Assembly (NCBI GenBank): GCA_003994795.1
Contig: AP018269.1
Span: 2,877,484 to 2,941,483, forward strand
Direction: 5' to 3'
Source: Cylindrospermum sp. NIES-4074
GTDB lineage: Bacteria; Cyanobacteriota; Cyanobacteriia; Cyanobacteriales; Nostocaceae
DNA: 64,000 nt
In this document: one piece after another, positions 46,051-55,383 of the stretch
Layout: the number at the start of each line of letters is the position of its first letter
Position numbering within the stretch: the first letter of the stretch is position 1
Program-made: the position numbers and the translations under genes
The notes under the pieces: model-generated
What the model was told of the DNA's origin: nothing
Databases searched by the model: none
What the model saw: only the letters and a program-made list of their open reading frames with translations

Positions 46051-46617
46051 TTAGGTGAATAAGGAAGCGATCGCGCAAGTAAATCCAGGTAAAATCGGTG
46101 ATGTCAATTTATCATCCTTGAACAAGGTAGCAGCTAATTTTAAAATTCCTTGTTCTCGTCGATATACTTCCACCTGTTGTTTACGCCAATCTATAATCCA
46201 ATATTCTCTTACGCCGCGTGATGAGTAAAGCTTCAGTTTAAGTTCCTTATCTCGCTTTTCATTTTCAATCCCAGCAGATAGCACCTCTATCACCAATTCC
46301 GGTGCAGCAGTTAAATGTCCCGCTTCATCTAATAGTTCAGCTAGTCGTTCATTACTAGCCCAGACGACATCAGGAATCACATTATCATTATCACCAAAAA
46401 TGATACCGGGAGTGACTGCGGTACGTCCTAACTTGGTAGCCTGTGACCAAGTTTCCAAGACCATACCTATTCTTATACAAGTTTGTTGATGATTCCAATG
46501 AGGCGCTCTTGTCACAAATAATTCTCCGTCGATAATTTCATAGCGGTTCCCGTTATCGGGAAACAATTCTAAATCGGCGGTTGTCCAGCGCACTCTCTCC
46601 GTTGTCGGCTGGTTCAT
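46051..46617 (-). CDS. Uma2 family putative endonuclease
   Basis: A 188-residue protein: RWTTADLELFPDNGNRYEIIDGELFVTRAP, then VIPDVVWAS, ELVIEVLSAG, EYWIIDWRKQQVEVYRRE, in the standard Uma2 order. It is similar in kind but clearly not a near copy of the one at 6335-6886. ATG at 46617. Convergent with the small gene before it, with a 4-base gap. Confidence 0.9.
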   Translation of the reverse strand: MNQPTTERVRWTTADLELFPDNGNRYEIIDGELFVTRAPHWNHQQTCIRIGMVLETWSQATKLGRTAVTPGIIFGDNDNVIPDVVWASNERLAELLDEAGHLTAAPELVIEVLSAGIENEKRDKELKLKLYSSRGVREYWIIDWRKQQVEVYRREQGILKLAATLFKDDKLTSPILPGFTCAIASLFT

Positions 46618-46761
46618 AAAGTATCTCTGTTGGGGGATTTAACTATTCTATCTTGGGTAGGGATTGGGTGCGGTTTTCATTACCAAAATTTGATTTTTTA
46701 CGGCATGGTTAACAAACACGGAATTAACCATTAACCAGCAAGAGAAATTTATATTGAAGTG

Positions 46762-46956
46762 TTATACCTCGTTGTCAGGTTCACCTAAAATCATGACTTC
46801 TACTTCCTTAATAACTTCCAAGAGATTAAGACCACGCTTAGATGCAGTGGAAAGATGCATAACGAATATTTGCGAATGAAACTGCAAAATCGAAGGAGCG
46901 AGTTTTGTTCCAGGCGCGATCGCGTGTTCGAGATACCGTTTTGCTGCTTCTGGCAA
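46762..46956 (-). pseudogene. Gene remnant, DUF6544/DUF6920-like start
   Basis: A 64-residue frame: MPEAAKRYLEHAIAPGTKLA, then SILQFHSQIFVMHLSTASKRGLNLLEVIKEVEVMILGEPDNEV. The first 20 residues resemble the LPEPVxRYLxHALxxGTxLA element of a family of bacterial proteins (DUF6544). In the same frame upstream, GRLSH precedes it, so the frame runs past the apparent start without the family's N-terminal part. The second half does not match that family, so this seems to be a truncated or fused fragment. Low certainty. Confidence 0.35.
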
Positions 46957-47291
46957 ATGAGAGAGTCTTCCACAGCAGTCCGCCTAAAACTTCTAATACT
47001 GTTGAGATTGGCATCTACCAGATATAAACAACCCTTATTATTGTTCAGAATGGATCGCTCTCTTTGCTAACATAAGTGTCATGAATCTACATATTCGGAT
47101 GAGTATCATTTTTTTAATTATTTGATTAAGCCTCTTTCTATTCCTTGTTCTATCCGATTCATTCATTCAACCTCTAATTCTGAATTATCCTCCAAACACG
47201 GACTAAAAACATTAAAACAAACTGAGCCTGCGTAGGCAGGCTTCGTTTGTGTAGCCGCGAGCGATTTTAATTGTCCGCTGCAAGATGTCAG
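46957..47291. other. Intergenic sequence, nothing clear
   Basis: About 335 bases. Includes GCCTGCGTAGGCAGGC (47226-47241), a small hairpin with a short loop close to the end of purF, which might serve as its terminator on the minus strand. Otherwise AT-rich with no gene visible. Confidence 0.45.
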
Positions 47292-48779
47292 CTATACCAC
47301 GACTTTTTCTAAAATCAATTTAGAACGCTTCACCTGTTCAGGAATTGCCACAGGGTAATCTCCAGTGAAGCAGGCAGAACAGAAACTATTGGTATCTTCC
47401 CGCGTTTCTTCTAGCATTCCTTCCCAACTGAGATAAGCGAGGCTGTCTACTTGCAATTGCTTGGCGATTTCTGCTACTGACTTGGTGGCAGCAATAAGCT
47501 GATCTTGGGTATCAGTATCAATGCCATAGAAACAGGGGTGAGTCACTGGTGGCGAGGAAATTCGCATATGTACTTCCACCGCACCAGCGTCACGCAGGGC
47601 TTTAACGAGTTTCCGGCTGGTGGTTCCTCGGACAATCGAGTCATCCACAATAATCACTCTTTTACCAAACAGCACATCTTTGAGGGGATTAAGTTTCATG
47701 CGGATACCTGACTCGCGCATGGTTTGGGTTGGCTGAATAAAGGTTCGCCCGACGTAGCGGTTTTTAATCAGTCCTTCAGCGTAGGGAATACCGGAAGTTT
47801 GAGAAAATCCGATCGCAGCTGGTATGCCAGAATCAGGAACTCCAAACACCATATCGGCATCTACAGGGGATTCTTCAGCTATGCGCCGCCCTAACCGCAT
47901 TCGATAGCTGTATAAACTCTCGCTGTGCATGAGGCTATCAGGACGGGCAAAGTAAATCATTTCAAAGATGCACAGTTTCCGCTGGGGCTGTTGGTTCCAC
48001 TGGAAGGAAGCTAAACCTGCTTCGGTAATCCAAACTAATTCCCCTGGTTCTACATCCCGCAGGTAATCTGCACCAATAATATCTAAAGCGCAGGTTTCTG
48101 AAGCGAGAACGTAACGCACTGGATTACTTTCCAAAGTGCCAATTACCAAGGGGCGGATGCCATTGGGATCTCTTGCTCCCATGACGCCTGTGGGTGTGGC
48201 AATAACTAAACTAAAGGCTCCTTGGCAGCGGTGAAAGGCGCGGATAGATCCTTCTAACCAATCTAAACCAGCGTTGACTTCTTCGGCGATCGCATAAGCA
48301 ATCATTTCTGAGTCTGTTGTGGTGATTAAGTTAAAGTTACTTTTGAGTAACTCTTCTCGCAGTTGCACTGTATTGACTAAGTTACCATTATGTGCTAGCG
48401 CCAATGAACCCAGACGAGTTTCCACTACAGCAGGTTGGGCATTAACTTTGCGACTAGAACCTGTGGTCGAATAACGATTGTGACCAACAGCTAGGCTACC
48501 AGGTAACTGCTCCAAGATGGATTCATTAAAAACTTGGGACACTAAGCCCATATCCTTGTGCAGGTGTACTTGTGTACCCTCAAACGTAGCAATGCCAGCT
48601 GATTCTTGACCCCGATGCTGGAGGGCATACAATCCAAAGTAGGTCAGTTTAGCAACGTCTTCTCCTGGTGCGTAGATGCCAAAAACACCGCAAGCTTCTT
48701 CTGGCTTGTCAGGATGATTTTCCAGACTATTGATCTGCTGGGATTGGTCATCCGAAGTGACGGAATGAATGGGAATCAT
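47292..48779 (-). CDS. purF: Amidophosphoribosyltransferase
   Basis: A 495-residue enzyme catalysing the first committed step of purine synthesis (glutamine + PRPP to phosphoribosylamine). It is made as a precursor whose 29-residue propeptide is removed before Cys30, the nucleophile of the glutaminase domain (EACGVFGIY). The PRPP motif VIIVDDSIVRGTTS is at about 360. C-terminal cysteines (SAC and the CACFT-like segment) fit the Bacillus-type [4Fe-4S] cluster enzyme. It is 150 bases downstream of purL and probably in the same operon. ATG at 48779. Confidence 0.97.
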   Translation of the reverse strand: MIPIHSVTSDDQSQQINSLENHPDKPEEACGVFGIYAPGEDVAKLTYFGLYALQHRGQESAGIATFEGTQVHLHKDMGLVSQVFNESILEQLPGSLAVGHNRYSTTGSSRKVNAQPAVVETRLGSLALAHNGNLVNTVQLREELLKSNFNLITTTDSEMIAYAIAEEVNAGLDWLEGSIRAFHRCQGAFSLVIATPTGVMGARDPNGIRPLVIGTLESNPVRYVLASETCALDIIGADYLRDVEPGELVWITEAGLASFQWNQQPQRKLCIFEMIYFARPDSLMHSESLYSYRMRLGRRIAEESPVDADMVFGVPDSGIPAAIGFSQTSGIPYAEGLIKNRYVGRTFIQPTQTMRESGIRMKLNPLKDVLFGKRVIIVDDSIVRGTTSRKLVKALRDAGAVEVHMRISSPPVTHPCFYGIDTDTQDQLIAATKSVAEIAKQLQVDSLAYLSWEGMLEETREDTNSFCSACFTGDYPVAIPEQVKRSKLILEKVVV

Positions 48780-48929
48780 GCTAGCTTTGCTCCTGGTGGG
48801 GGTGTCAAGTCACTGGGATTAGGTCTATAGACAGTTGCAGGTTTCTTAATAAAACTTTAACCATCTATTAAAACAGTACCGTAATTACGCTCAGTGATGT
48901 TAAAAAATGTTAAAAGTCTTGGTCAAGTT

Positions 48930-51299
48930 TCAAGACTCAGAGGTAGTGCTGTGAATAGCTAGACGTTTGCCGATCGCGTGGAAATAGCGATCGCTCATTT
49001 CCTCGATGCTAACCTTAATTAACCTGTAGTTATCAGCGGCTAAAATCGCCAGACCTTCGTTAGCACTGACAACTGTGCCTAGTTTTTGCCACTCTGACCC
49101 CAGATGTTCTTGTAAGTAGGATTCCCAAATTTCTTGTTGTTCTGATGCTACAGAAATTAAAATTCTTGCCCCACCTTCACCAAACAGCAATTCATCAAAG
49201 CGTTGTGAGACATTTGCTGAGATATCTAAATCGATCATGGCGCCTAAATTTCCCGCTAGGCAAGATTCAGCTAAAGCGACAGCCACTCCCCCCTCAGCAC
49301 AATCATGGGCTGAACGTACCCACCCAGCACGAATACCCTCACGGCAAGCCTGCTGCACCCGACGTTCTAAGTCAAAATCCACCCGTGGCGGTTTCCCAGC
49401 AACAGTACCGTGAATAGCGGCTAAATACTCAGATGCTCCCAAGTCAATTTTAGATTTTGGATTAGGGATGATGGGCAATCCCAGAAGATAAATTACATCA
49501 CCTACCCCTTGCCAACCTTGACCACAAATTTTGCTTAAATCAGGAATTAACCCCACCATCCCCACAACAGGAGTCGGATAAATTGGTTGAGGGTTGCCTT
49601 CAGAATCAAAAGTTTCGTTATACAGAGAGACATTTCCCCCAGTGACTGGGGTTGCTAATTCGCGACAACCTTCACTCAAGCCGCGACAAGCTTCCGCTAA
49701 TTGCCAATAACCAATCGGTTTTTCTGGAGAACCAAAATTCAGATTATCTGTCACCGCCAAAGGTTCAGCACCCACACAGCTAAGATTCCGGGCTGCTTCT
49801 GCCACCACTGCCTTAGCACCCTCATAGGGGTCAAGATAAACATAGCGAGGGTTGCAATCAACTGTTGCCGCAACTGCCGAGTTGGAATTATTTTGAACGC
49901 CTTCCAGGGGACGTAAGCGCACCACAGCAGCATCTGCACCCCCTGGTAGAATTACAGTGTTATTCTGCACTTGATGGTCATACTGGCGATATACCCAGCT
50001 TTTAGAGGCAATGCTAGGCGTATCCAGCAAAGTTAACAAAATCTCACTCCAACTGTGCCAACTTCCCCCAATTTCAATGCCCGCAATGGTGCAGTCTGGC
50101 AAGGAATCAGCCGTCCATTCCCAAGCTTTTTGGGCATATTCTGGTGCTTGGGTTAATAATTCTCGATGATAAAGTGGGGTGTTTTCCGCCAAAGCATCAG
50201 CAGGAATTTCAGCAGCGACTCCACCTTGAAACAAAATCCGCACAATTGGTTCAGCAATCACAGTACCAGCAACAACTGCTTGCAGTCCCCAACGCTGAAA
50301 AATTTCGATTAACTCCTGTTCTCGTCCCTTATGGGCAACAAAAAGCATTCTTTCTTGAGATTCCGAAAGCAGGTATTCATAAGGAACCATCCCCGTTTCC
50401 CGCACTGGAATTTTATCTAAATCAAATTCAATACCCACACCACCTTTAGCAGCCATTTCTGAGGTAGAACAGGTAATGCCAGCTGCCCCCATATCTTGGG
50501 CGGCAACAACTGCCCCTGTTTTAAACGCTTCTAGACAAGCTTCAATTAACGACTTTTCTAAAAATGGGTCGCCCACTTGCACAGCGGGACGGTTATCTAT
50601 GGACGCATCAGTCAGTTCTGCACTGGCAAAACTCGCCCCTCCCATACCATCGCGTCCGGTGGTGGAACCAACATATAGTACCGGGTTGCCTAAACCAGAT
50701 GCCCCAGATTTGACAATTTCTGGTGTTTCCATCAATCCTAGTGCCATAACATTCACTAGGGGATTTCCAGAATAAGCGGCATCAAAATAAACTTCGCCGC
50801 CAACGGTGGGCACTCCAACACAATTACCATAATGGGAGATTCCCGCGACTACACCAGTAAACAACCGTTGAGTTTTGGCATCTTCTAGGGAACCAAAGCG
50901 TAGAGAGTTTAACAGGGCAATGGGACGCGCACCCATTGTAAAAATATCTCTCAGAATACCTCCTACACCTGTAGCAGCACCTTGAAATGGTTCAACAGCT
51001 GAGGGGTGGTTATGGGATTCAATCTTAAAAGCTAGTTGCAGTCCGTCGCCTAAGTCTACGACACCGGCATTTTCGCCAGGCCCCACGAGGATGCGGGGCC
51101 CTGTGGTGGGAAACTGTTTGAGTAAAGGTCGGGAATTTTTATAACAGCAATGTTCTGACCACATCACCCCAAACATTCCCAGTTCAGCTTTGTTGGGATG
51201 ACGTCCTAACCGTCGGACAATTTCTGCGTATTCTTCTGGCTTTAGACCTTCGGCAGCGATTTCTTGGGGGGAAAAAGGATCTCTTGCGGTGGCGGTCAT
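48930..51299 (-). CDS. purL: Phosphoribosylformylglycinamidine synthase subunit PurL
   Basis: A 789-residue ATP-dependent enzyme that makes FGAM, step 4 of purine synthesis, with separate PurS and PurQ (not in this window). Motifs: [39 protein letters not shown], the ATP-binding [10 protein letters not shown] and [14 protein letters not shown]. The length is that of the bacterial small-type PurL, as in Gram-positive bacteria and cyanobacteria. purL-purF adjacency is common in cyanobacteria. ATG at 51299. Confidence 0.97.
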   Translation of the reverse strand: MTATARDPFSPQEIAAEGLKPEEYAEIVRRLGRHPNKAELGMFGVMWSEHCCYKNSRPLLKQFPTTGPRILVGPGENAGVVDLGDGLQLAFKIESHNHPSAVEPFQGAATGVGGILRDIFTMGARPIALLNSLRFGSLEDAKTQRLFTGVVAGISHYGNCVGVPTVGGEVYFDAAYSGNPLVNVMALGLMETPEIVKSGASGLGNPVLYVGSTTGRDGMGGASFASAELTDASIDNRPAVQVGDPFLEKSLIEACLEAFKTGAVVAAQDMGAAGITCSTSEMAAKGGVGIEFDLDKIPVRETGMVPYEYLLSESQERMLFVAHKGREQELIEIFQRWGLQAVVAGTVIAEPIVRILFQGGVAAEIPADALAENTPLYHRELLTQAPEYAQKAWEWTADSLPDCTIAGIEIGGSWHSWSEILLTLLDTPSIASKSWVYRQYDHQVQNNTVILPGGADAAVVRLRPLEGVQNNSNSAVAATVDCNPRYVYLDPYEGAKAVVAEAARNLSCVGAEPLAVTDNLNFGSPEKPIGYWQLAEACRGLSEGCRELATPVTGGNVSLYNETFDSEGNPQPIYPTPVVGMVGLIPDLSKICGQGWQGVGDVIYLLGLPIIPNPKSKIDLGASEYLAAIHGTVAGKPPRVDFDLERRVQQACREGIRAGWVRSAHDCAEGGVAVALAESCLAGNLGAMIDLDISANVSQRFDELLFGEGGARILISVASEQQEIWESYLQEHLGSEWQKLGTVVSANEGLAILAADNYRLIKVSIEEMSDRYFHAIGKRLAIHSTTSES

Positions 51300-51423
51300 G
51301 GAAATAATGCACCAATTGTGTAGAGCATTATTCTATCGATTTACTTGCCTTAATTTTTAGGTACGTAGAGTTTTTGTTCTTACCAATCCTTCTTTCTTCA
51401 AACTCACTTGACTAAATTAGTCA

Positions 51424-52056
51424 TTAATTCCCAACTTGCAGATTCCGGAAAATTAAATCTGCCCTGGGGGGAAATCCGTCTCCGTACTCCCCTGGAAAGT
51501 GGGTAATGACGTAGAAAGCCTTACCTTTTTGTTCTCCCAGGTACACAGCACCCGTGATATTTTTACCTTTACTGAAAATTATCTTTTCTTTAGCCCAGGG
51601 ATAGGGAACATTTCGAGTGCGGTTAACAACCCGCCATCCATTAGAGGCAATCAGACCATTCTTACCATTTACAAAACGGCTTACCTGTGGCAGCGTTCTT
51701 AAACCATTCAGAAAGGCAAAGTGGATATAGGCTTTCTCATTTTTTGTCCCCCCAAAGTTAGCAATAAACCTCACTGATGACCCTTCACCAGAACCACTTC
51801 CTTGGGCAATAAAATCTTTGTCGGGAAAGTAAGTAGTTAATAAATTACTGTATTCATAGAGTTTGAGGGTAACGGGAATTTTTTCCCCCTCTACGGTAAT
51901 TGTGGCTGTTTTGGTTGGCGATCGCTTTATTTTTGATTGATAACTAGCAAAAATGGTGTTACCGTGAGCGACTTGGTTCTCTAGTGGTATTGCACCACTC
52001 AAAGATCCTCCCAACAGGATTGTCCCAGCTATAAAGTTGATCAATTTTACAGCCAT
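51424..52056 (-). CDS. Secreted protein of unknown function
   Basis: About 210 residues. The N-terminus (MAVKLINFIAGTILLGGSLSG) is a signal peptide or anchor. The mature part is beta-rich with VEGEKIPVTLKLYEYS, FANFGGTKNEKAYIHFAF and an aromatic-rich end. I do not recognise the domain. I begin at ATG 52056; an in-frame TTG at 52068 would add four residues. The three CRP-like palindromes at 52193-52408 lie 137-350 bases upstream of this start and may control it. Confidence 0.65.
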   Translation of the reverse strand: MAVKLINFIAGTILLGGSLSGAIPLENQVAHGNTIFASYQSKIKRSPTKTATITVEGEKIPVTLKLYEYSNLLTTYFPDKDFIAQGSGSGEGSSVRFIANFGGTKNEKAYIHFAFLNGLRTLPQVSRFVNGKNGLIASNGWRVVNRTRNVPYPWAKEKIIFSKGKNITGAVYLGEQKGKAFYVITHFPGEYGDGFPPRADLIFRNLQVGN

Positions 52057-52192
52057 TTTCCATCTCAATGTTCTTGTTTACACTAAATTTTACTTGATAA
52101 ACTAGCTTCCGTTCTTGATTCAATAACGGGGATCAATCTTTCTATATCAATAAATTGCTTTGTGTAATTACAGTTTAGCTATAAAAATAGCA

Positions 52193-52206
52193 GTGATGAG
52201 CATCAC
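52193..52206. promoter_or_regulatory. CRP-like operator, copy 1
   Basis: GTGATGAGCATCAC, a perfect GTGAT-N4-ATCAC palindrome. It matches the cyanobacterial CRP consensus TGTGA-N6-TCACA except that the outer 5' base is A. It sits in a conserved 60-base context (see the other copies). Confidence 0.6.
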
Positions 52207-52302
52207 AAGTATCTATGATGAAGATAGTATGACATCATTTGTATAAGTTTAATCGTTGTTAAAAATTACTTGGTATAGATCCAGTAAAACTTTAAAACTT
52301 CA

Positions 52303-52316
52303 GTGATAACAATCAC
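52303..52316. promoter_or_regulatory. CRP-like operator, copy 2
   Basis: GTGATAACAATCAC, the same palindrome with a different centre, 110 bases after copy 1. It is followed by CTATCTATGATtaa, matching the CACAAGTATCTATGATgaa of copy 1. Confidence 0.6.
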
Positions 52317-52394
52317 AACTATCTATGATTAATATCTTCGTATTTACATCATGTATATGAGTGTAATAGCATTCAGATAAACTGAAAGACTTAA

Positions 52395-52408
52395 GTGATG
52401 GCAATCAC
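52395..52408. promoter_or_regulatory. CRP-like operator, copy 3
   Basis: GTGATGGCAATCAC, 92 bases after copy 2, followed by AAGTATTTATGATtgaGAT. Its centre (52401.5) is about 63 bases before the start predicted from the CATAAT box at 52453-52458, a distance similar to that of class I CRP-dependent promoters (-61.5). Confidence 0.6.
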
Positions 52409-52464
52409 AAGTATTTATGATTGAGATCGTCTCCTAATAGTTAGCTAATTGGCATAATCATATA

Positions 52465-52541
52465 CAACTGAACTCTAGCCGAGTCATTAATAGGGAACAC
52501 ACTAAGCGCCGACGGTCTTGCACGAGACTGTCGGCTTTTTG
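52465..52541 (+). ncRNA. Candidate small RNA with strong terminator
   Basis: A promoter-like CATAAT at 52453-52458 would start transcription near 52465. The transcript would end at a rho-independent terminator, an 11-bp stem GCCGACGGTCT / AGACTGTCGGC (52508-52535, one G-T pair) with loop TGCACG, and then TTTTT at 52536-52540. No ORF with a ribosome binding site lies between. The stop does not belong to a nearby plus-strand gene, since none ends there. The CRP-like operators upstream would be its control region. The 5' end contains GGGAACACACTA, a single-stranded candidate for target pairing. Inference; RNA evidence is lacking. Confidence 0.5.
52508..52541 (+). terminator. Rho-independent terminator
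   Basis: An 11-bp stem with a 6-base loop followed by a 5-base T run and G. The strongest single terminator in this part of the window, with no plus-strand protein gene in the 700 bases before it. Confidence 0.85.
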
Positions 52542-52845
52542 TTATTGGTTAGTCTCAGTAGAGAGTTGTATTAACGTAAGTTGATAGCTAAGAAGAGGCA
52601 ATTAGGCAAGGGGCAAGAGAAACGCCTCAACTATATGACAGGTAACTTGGGTTACTAACTAGTGAGACTAGCCAATAAAATATCCCCACAACTGGTTAGT
52701 AACTTGACAAAAATTATGCCACAGCCACTACCAAATGTGGGGAGGTTATGATCAAATTAGGAATTTTATCGGTATCGAGTGCTAATGTCTGGCATTCACT
52801 CTAGTAGACTGTAAGTCCACACTCACAAATAGCACACACTTTGTA

Positions 52846-53331
52846 TTAAGACATCGCTTGAATGATGTAATCAAAGTATGGTGCTGCTTGGGCAGCATCT
52901 TCAGCACTCAATAGATCAAGGGAGGCTTTTTTCAGAGAATTAATCGCTTCTACCATGCCAGGTACGGGGACGCCGAGTGAATTGTACATTTCCCGCACGC
53001 CAATCAAACCAATTTTTTCAATTGGTTCTTTGTCACCAGCAAGTACGCCGTAGGTAATCAGGCGTAAATACCAGCCAAAGTCACGGATACAGAGAGAACG
53101 CTGACGTTCACCGTAAGCATTACCACCTGGGGCGATAAAGTCAGGACGCTTTTGCCAAAGTTGCTTGGTGGCTTCCTGAACAATCTTTTTCTCGTTTTCA
53201 GCTAGGGTAGCGGCAATCCGTGTCCGCTGTACACCGGTTTCCAAAAATTCCTTGATGTTCTTGAGTTCACCACTGCTGGGGTAACGCAGTTCGTCGTCAG
53301 CTTTGAGAATAACCTGGCTAATGACAGTCAT
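52846..53331 (-). CDS. apcD: Allophycocyanin-B alpha subunit ApcD
   Basis: A 161-residue phycobiliprotein. The phycocyanobilin-binding cysteine is in [19 protein letters not shown] (about residue 81), and the start [24 protein letters not shown] is of ApcD type, not ApcA, which starts SIVTKSIVNADAEARYLSPG. ApcD is a terminal emitter of the phycobilisome core that passes energy mostly to photosystem I. It is monocistronic here, as in other cyanobacteria. The minus-strand promoter region contains a polypyrimidine tract (53395-53510). ATG at 53331. Confidence 0.93.
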   Translation of the reverse strand: MTVISQVILKADDELRYPSSGELKNIKEFLETGVQRTRIAATLAENEKKIVQEATKQLWQKRPDFIAPGGNAYGERQRSLCIRDFGWYLRLITYGVLAGDKEPIEKIGLIGVREMYNSLGVPVPGMVEAINSLKKASLDLLSAEDAAQAAPYFDYIIQAMS

Positions 53332-53394
53332 AATTTATTGCAATCACGCGAATATTTATTTGTTAGTTTAACGAGTCTGAGGTACACAAGTGAA

Positions 53395-53500
53395 GGGAAA
53401 TCGGGGAGAAGGGGCAGAAGAGGGACACAGAGGCAGGGGAAGAGGGGGGAGAGGGGGAAAGAGGGGGGAGATGGGGGAGATGGGAAAGCAGAGGAGTAAT
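53395..53500. repeat. Polypurine tract
   Basis: A stretch of about 105 bases almost entirely G and A on the plus strand, with several runs of four to six G (GGGGGGAGAGGGGG). It lies between divergent apcD and rlmD. It could form triplex or G-quadruplex structures or be a slippage-prone simple repeat. The function is unknown. Confidence 0.8.
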
Positions 53501-53586
53501 ATTTAATATTTCTCACTCACCACTCCCCACACTCCCCACACCCCACACCCTCTTCCAACGAACCACTGACTAATGACCAATGACCC

Positions 53587-54954
53587 ATGACTAAGATAAT
53601 TTGGCAACAGGGCGAATTAATTGAACTAACGATCGCTGATTTGAGTGATACTGGCGATGGTGTAGGACGCTGGGATCACCGCGTCGTATTTGTTCCAGAT
53701 ACAGTACCAGGCGATCGCGTCATTGTCCGACTGGTACACGTTAAACCAAAATTCGCCCACGGCACAGTTCAGCAATTATTGCAACCATCCCCCCAGCGTA
53801 TCCGTCCGCATTGTATTGTGGCTGATAAATGTGGTGGTTGCCAGTGGCAGCATATTGATTATGAATACCAGTTAGTAGCCAAGCGCAATCAAGTTATCCA
53901 AGCTTTGGAACGTATCGGTGGTTTTGTGCAACCACCAGTAGATCCGGTGCTGGTGGCTGCTTCACCGCTGGGCTATCGCAATAAAGCCACCTATCCCCTT
54001 GACACTTCTGCCACTGGTCAGGTACAAGCTGGTTACTACCAAAAAGGTAGCCACCAATTAATTAACTTGAATCAATGTCCAGTACAAGACCCCCGCTTAA
54101 ATCCTTTACTGGCCGAAGTTAAGCGGGATATCCAAAAACAAGGTTGGCAAATTTACGACGAACAGCGTCATCAAGGGCAAATCCGCCATCTTAGTTTACG
54201 CATTGGCCGGCGTACAGGAGAAATTTTGCTGACATTGGTGGTCAAAGATTGGCATTTACCACAGATTGAAACCCAAGCGCAGGAATGGTTAAAGCGCTAT
54301 CCCCAACTAGTGGGAGTGTCACTCAATCGCAATAGCGATCGCACAAATGCTATCTTTGGCAATGAAACTCGTTGCATTGCTGGAGTTCCCTACCTGCGAG
54401 AGAAATTCGCTGGACTAGAATTTCAAGTCCGCCCGGATACATTCTTCCAAATCTATACAGAAACGGCAGAAGCACTATTACAGGTTATTCAGTCAGAACT
54501 GAATCTCCAAGGGCATGAGGTGCTAGTTGACGCTTACTGTGGCATTGGGACTTTAACATTGCCTTTAGCGAAACAAGTACAGCAAGTTATTGGCTTAGAA
54601 ATACAACCAGCAGCGGTGCAACAAGCTATTTTCAATGCCCAACATAATGGAATTGAGAATGTGACTTTCCAAGTTGGGGCAGTAGAGAAAATTCTGCAAA
54701 ATCTGGGCATTATACCAGATGTGGTATTACTTGATCCGCCGCGCAAAGGATGCGATCATGCCGTTATTAAAACTTTACTGCAAGCGAAACCATCTCGGAT
54801 AGTTTACGTCAGTTGTAAGGTAGCCACTCTCGCTCGTGACCTGAAATTACTTTGTGCAGAGGGACTCTACACCATTACACGGGTACAGCCCGCTGATTTT
54901 TTTCCCCAAACTGCTCATGTGGAAGCAGCTGCTTTTCTTGTGCGATCGCATTGA
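53587..54954 (+). CDS. rlmD: 23S rRNA (uracil-1939-C5)-methyltransferase RlmD
   Basis: A 455-residue SAM-dependent methyltransferase. An N-terminal TRAM domain covers 1-60 (LTIADLSDTGDGVGRW). The [4Fe-4S] cysteines are Cys76, Cys82, Cys85 in HCIVADKCGGCQWQH and the later NQCPVQD one. The SAM fold follows (VDAYCGIGTLTLPLA), with the catalytic PRKGC and the nucleophile Cys in YVSCKVATLARDL. It methylates uridine in 23S rRNA, with RlmCD/TrmA-like paralogues possible. Length is typical. Start ATG 53587 directly follows CCAATGA repeats. Confidence 0.94.
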   Translation: MTKIIWQQGELIELTIADLSDTGDGVGRWDHRVVFVPDTVPGDRVIVRLVHVKPKFAHGTVQQLLQPSPQRIRPHCIVADKCGGCQWQHIDYEYQLVAKRNQVIQALERIGGFVQPPVDPVLVAASPLGYRNKATYPLDTSATGQVQAGYYQKGSHQLINLNQCPVQDPRLNPLLAEVKRDIQKQGWQIYDEQRHQGQIRHLSLRIGRRTGEILLTLVVKDWHLPQIETQAQEWLKRYPQLVGVSLNRNSDRTNAIFGNETRCIAGVPYLREKFAGLEFQVRPDTFFQIYTETAEALLQVIQSELNLQGHEVLVDAYCGIGTLTLPLAKQVQQVIGLEIQPAAVQQAIFNAQHNGIENVTFQVGAVEKILQNLGIIPDVVLLDPPRKGCDHAVIKTLLQAKPSRIVYVSCKVATLARDLKLLCAEGLYTITRVQPADFFPQTAHVEAAAFLVRSH

Positions 54955-55383
54955 GATTAGGGCGCTTAGTTGTTTACAAAATCTCAAATCGGAAATTTGT
55001 AGTCTATTGCATAGCAATGATGCTAAAATAGAATTACGATAAAAATAGAAATTCATTTTGTTTAAAGAAATTGAAGTTGCATCGGCTCTTATAAAATATG
55101 AATGGAGTTGTGTGAACTTGAAATCGGCAATCAATTAGAGTATGTCAATACTCCCTTTATATCTAAGCATCTTTGTGGTTTTTAACTGTATGAGAATGCT
55201 GATGCCAGCCGTTTTATATCCAAGCAGTTTCCAATCATTTATTAGAGTCAATGCTCCCTAGCATTTTCAAAATTTAGTTTTAAAGACGCAAGTTTGAAGG
55301 CAGCATGACCACCTCAATTTTTATCAGGGTGCCTGTGACAGCAAACTGATGTCTAGCTAACTGAAGGCTATGGGGTTTCTCTT
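54955..55383. other. Intergenic region, nothing recognised
   Basis: About 430 bases of AT-rich sequence before the anti-sigma-like ATPase gene, presumably including its promoter. No supported gene or hairpin. Confidence 0.5.

Larger units (their letters stand above)
52057..52845. other. Long intergenic region with operators, small-RNA locus and repeats
   Basis: About 790 bases. Besides the operators and terminator listed separately, it holds a pair GTTACTAAC (52654 region) / GTTAGTAAC (52696 region) that can form a hairpin behind apcD, and GGCAATTAGGCAAGGGGCAAGAG-type spacer repeats near 52600. No protein gene. Confidence 0.5.

Noticed and set aside
47226-47241. GCCTGCGTAGGCAGGC as a regulatory operator of purF
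   Set aside because: It lies after the purF stop codon, so a promoter role is unlikely; a terminator or repeat is more plausible.
52465-52541. Identification of the candidate small RNA as Yfr1 or NsiR1
   Set aside because: The Yfr1 core ACTCCTCACAC is missing, and there is no hetF next to it as for NsiR1.
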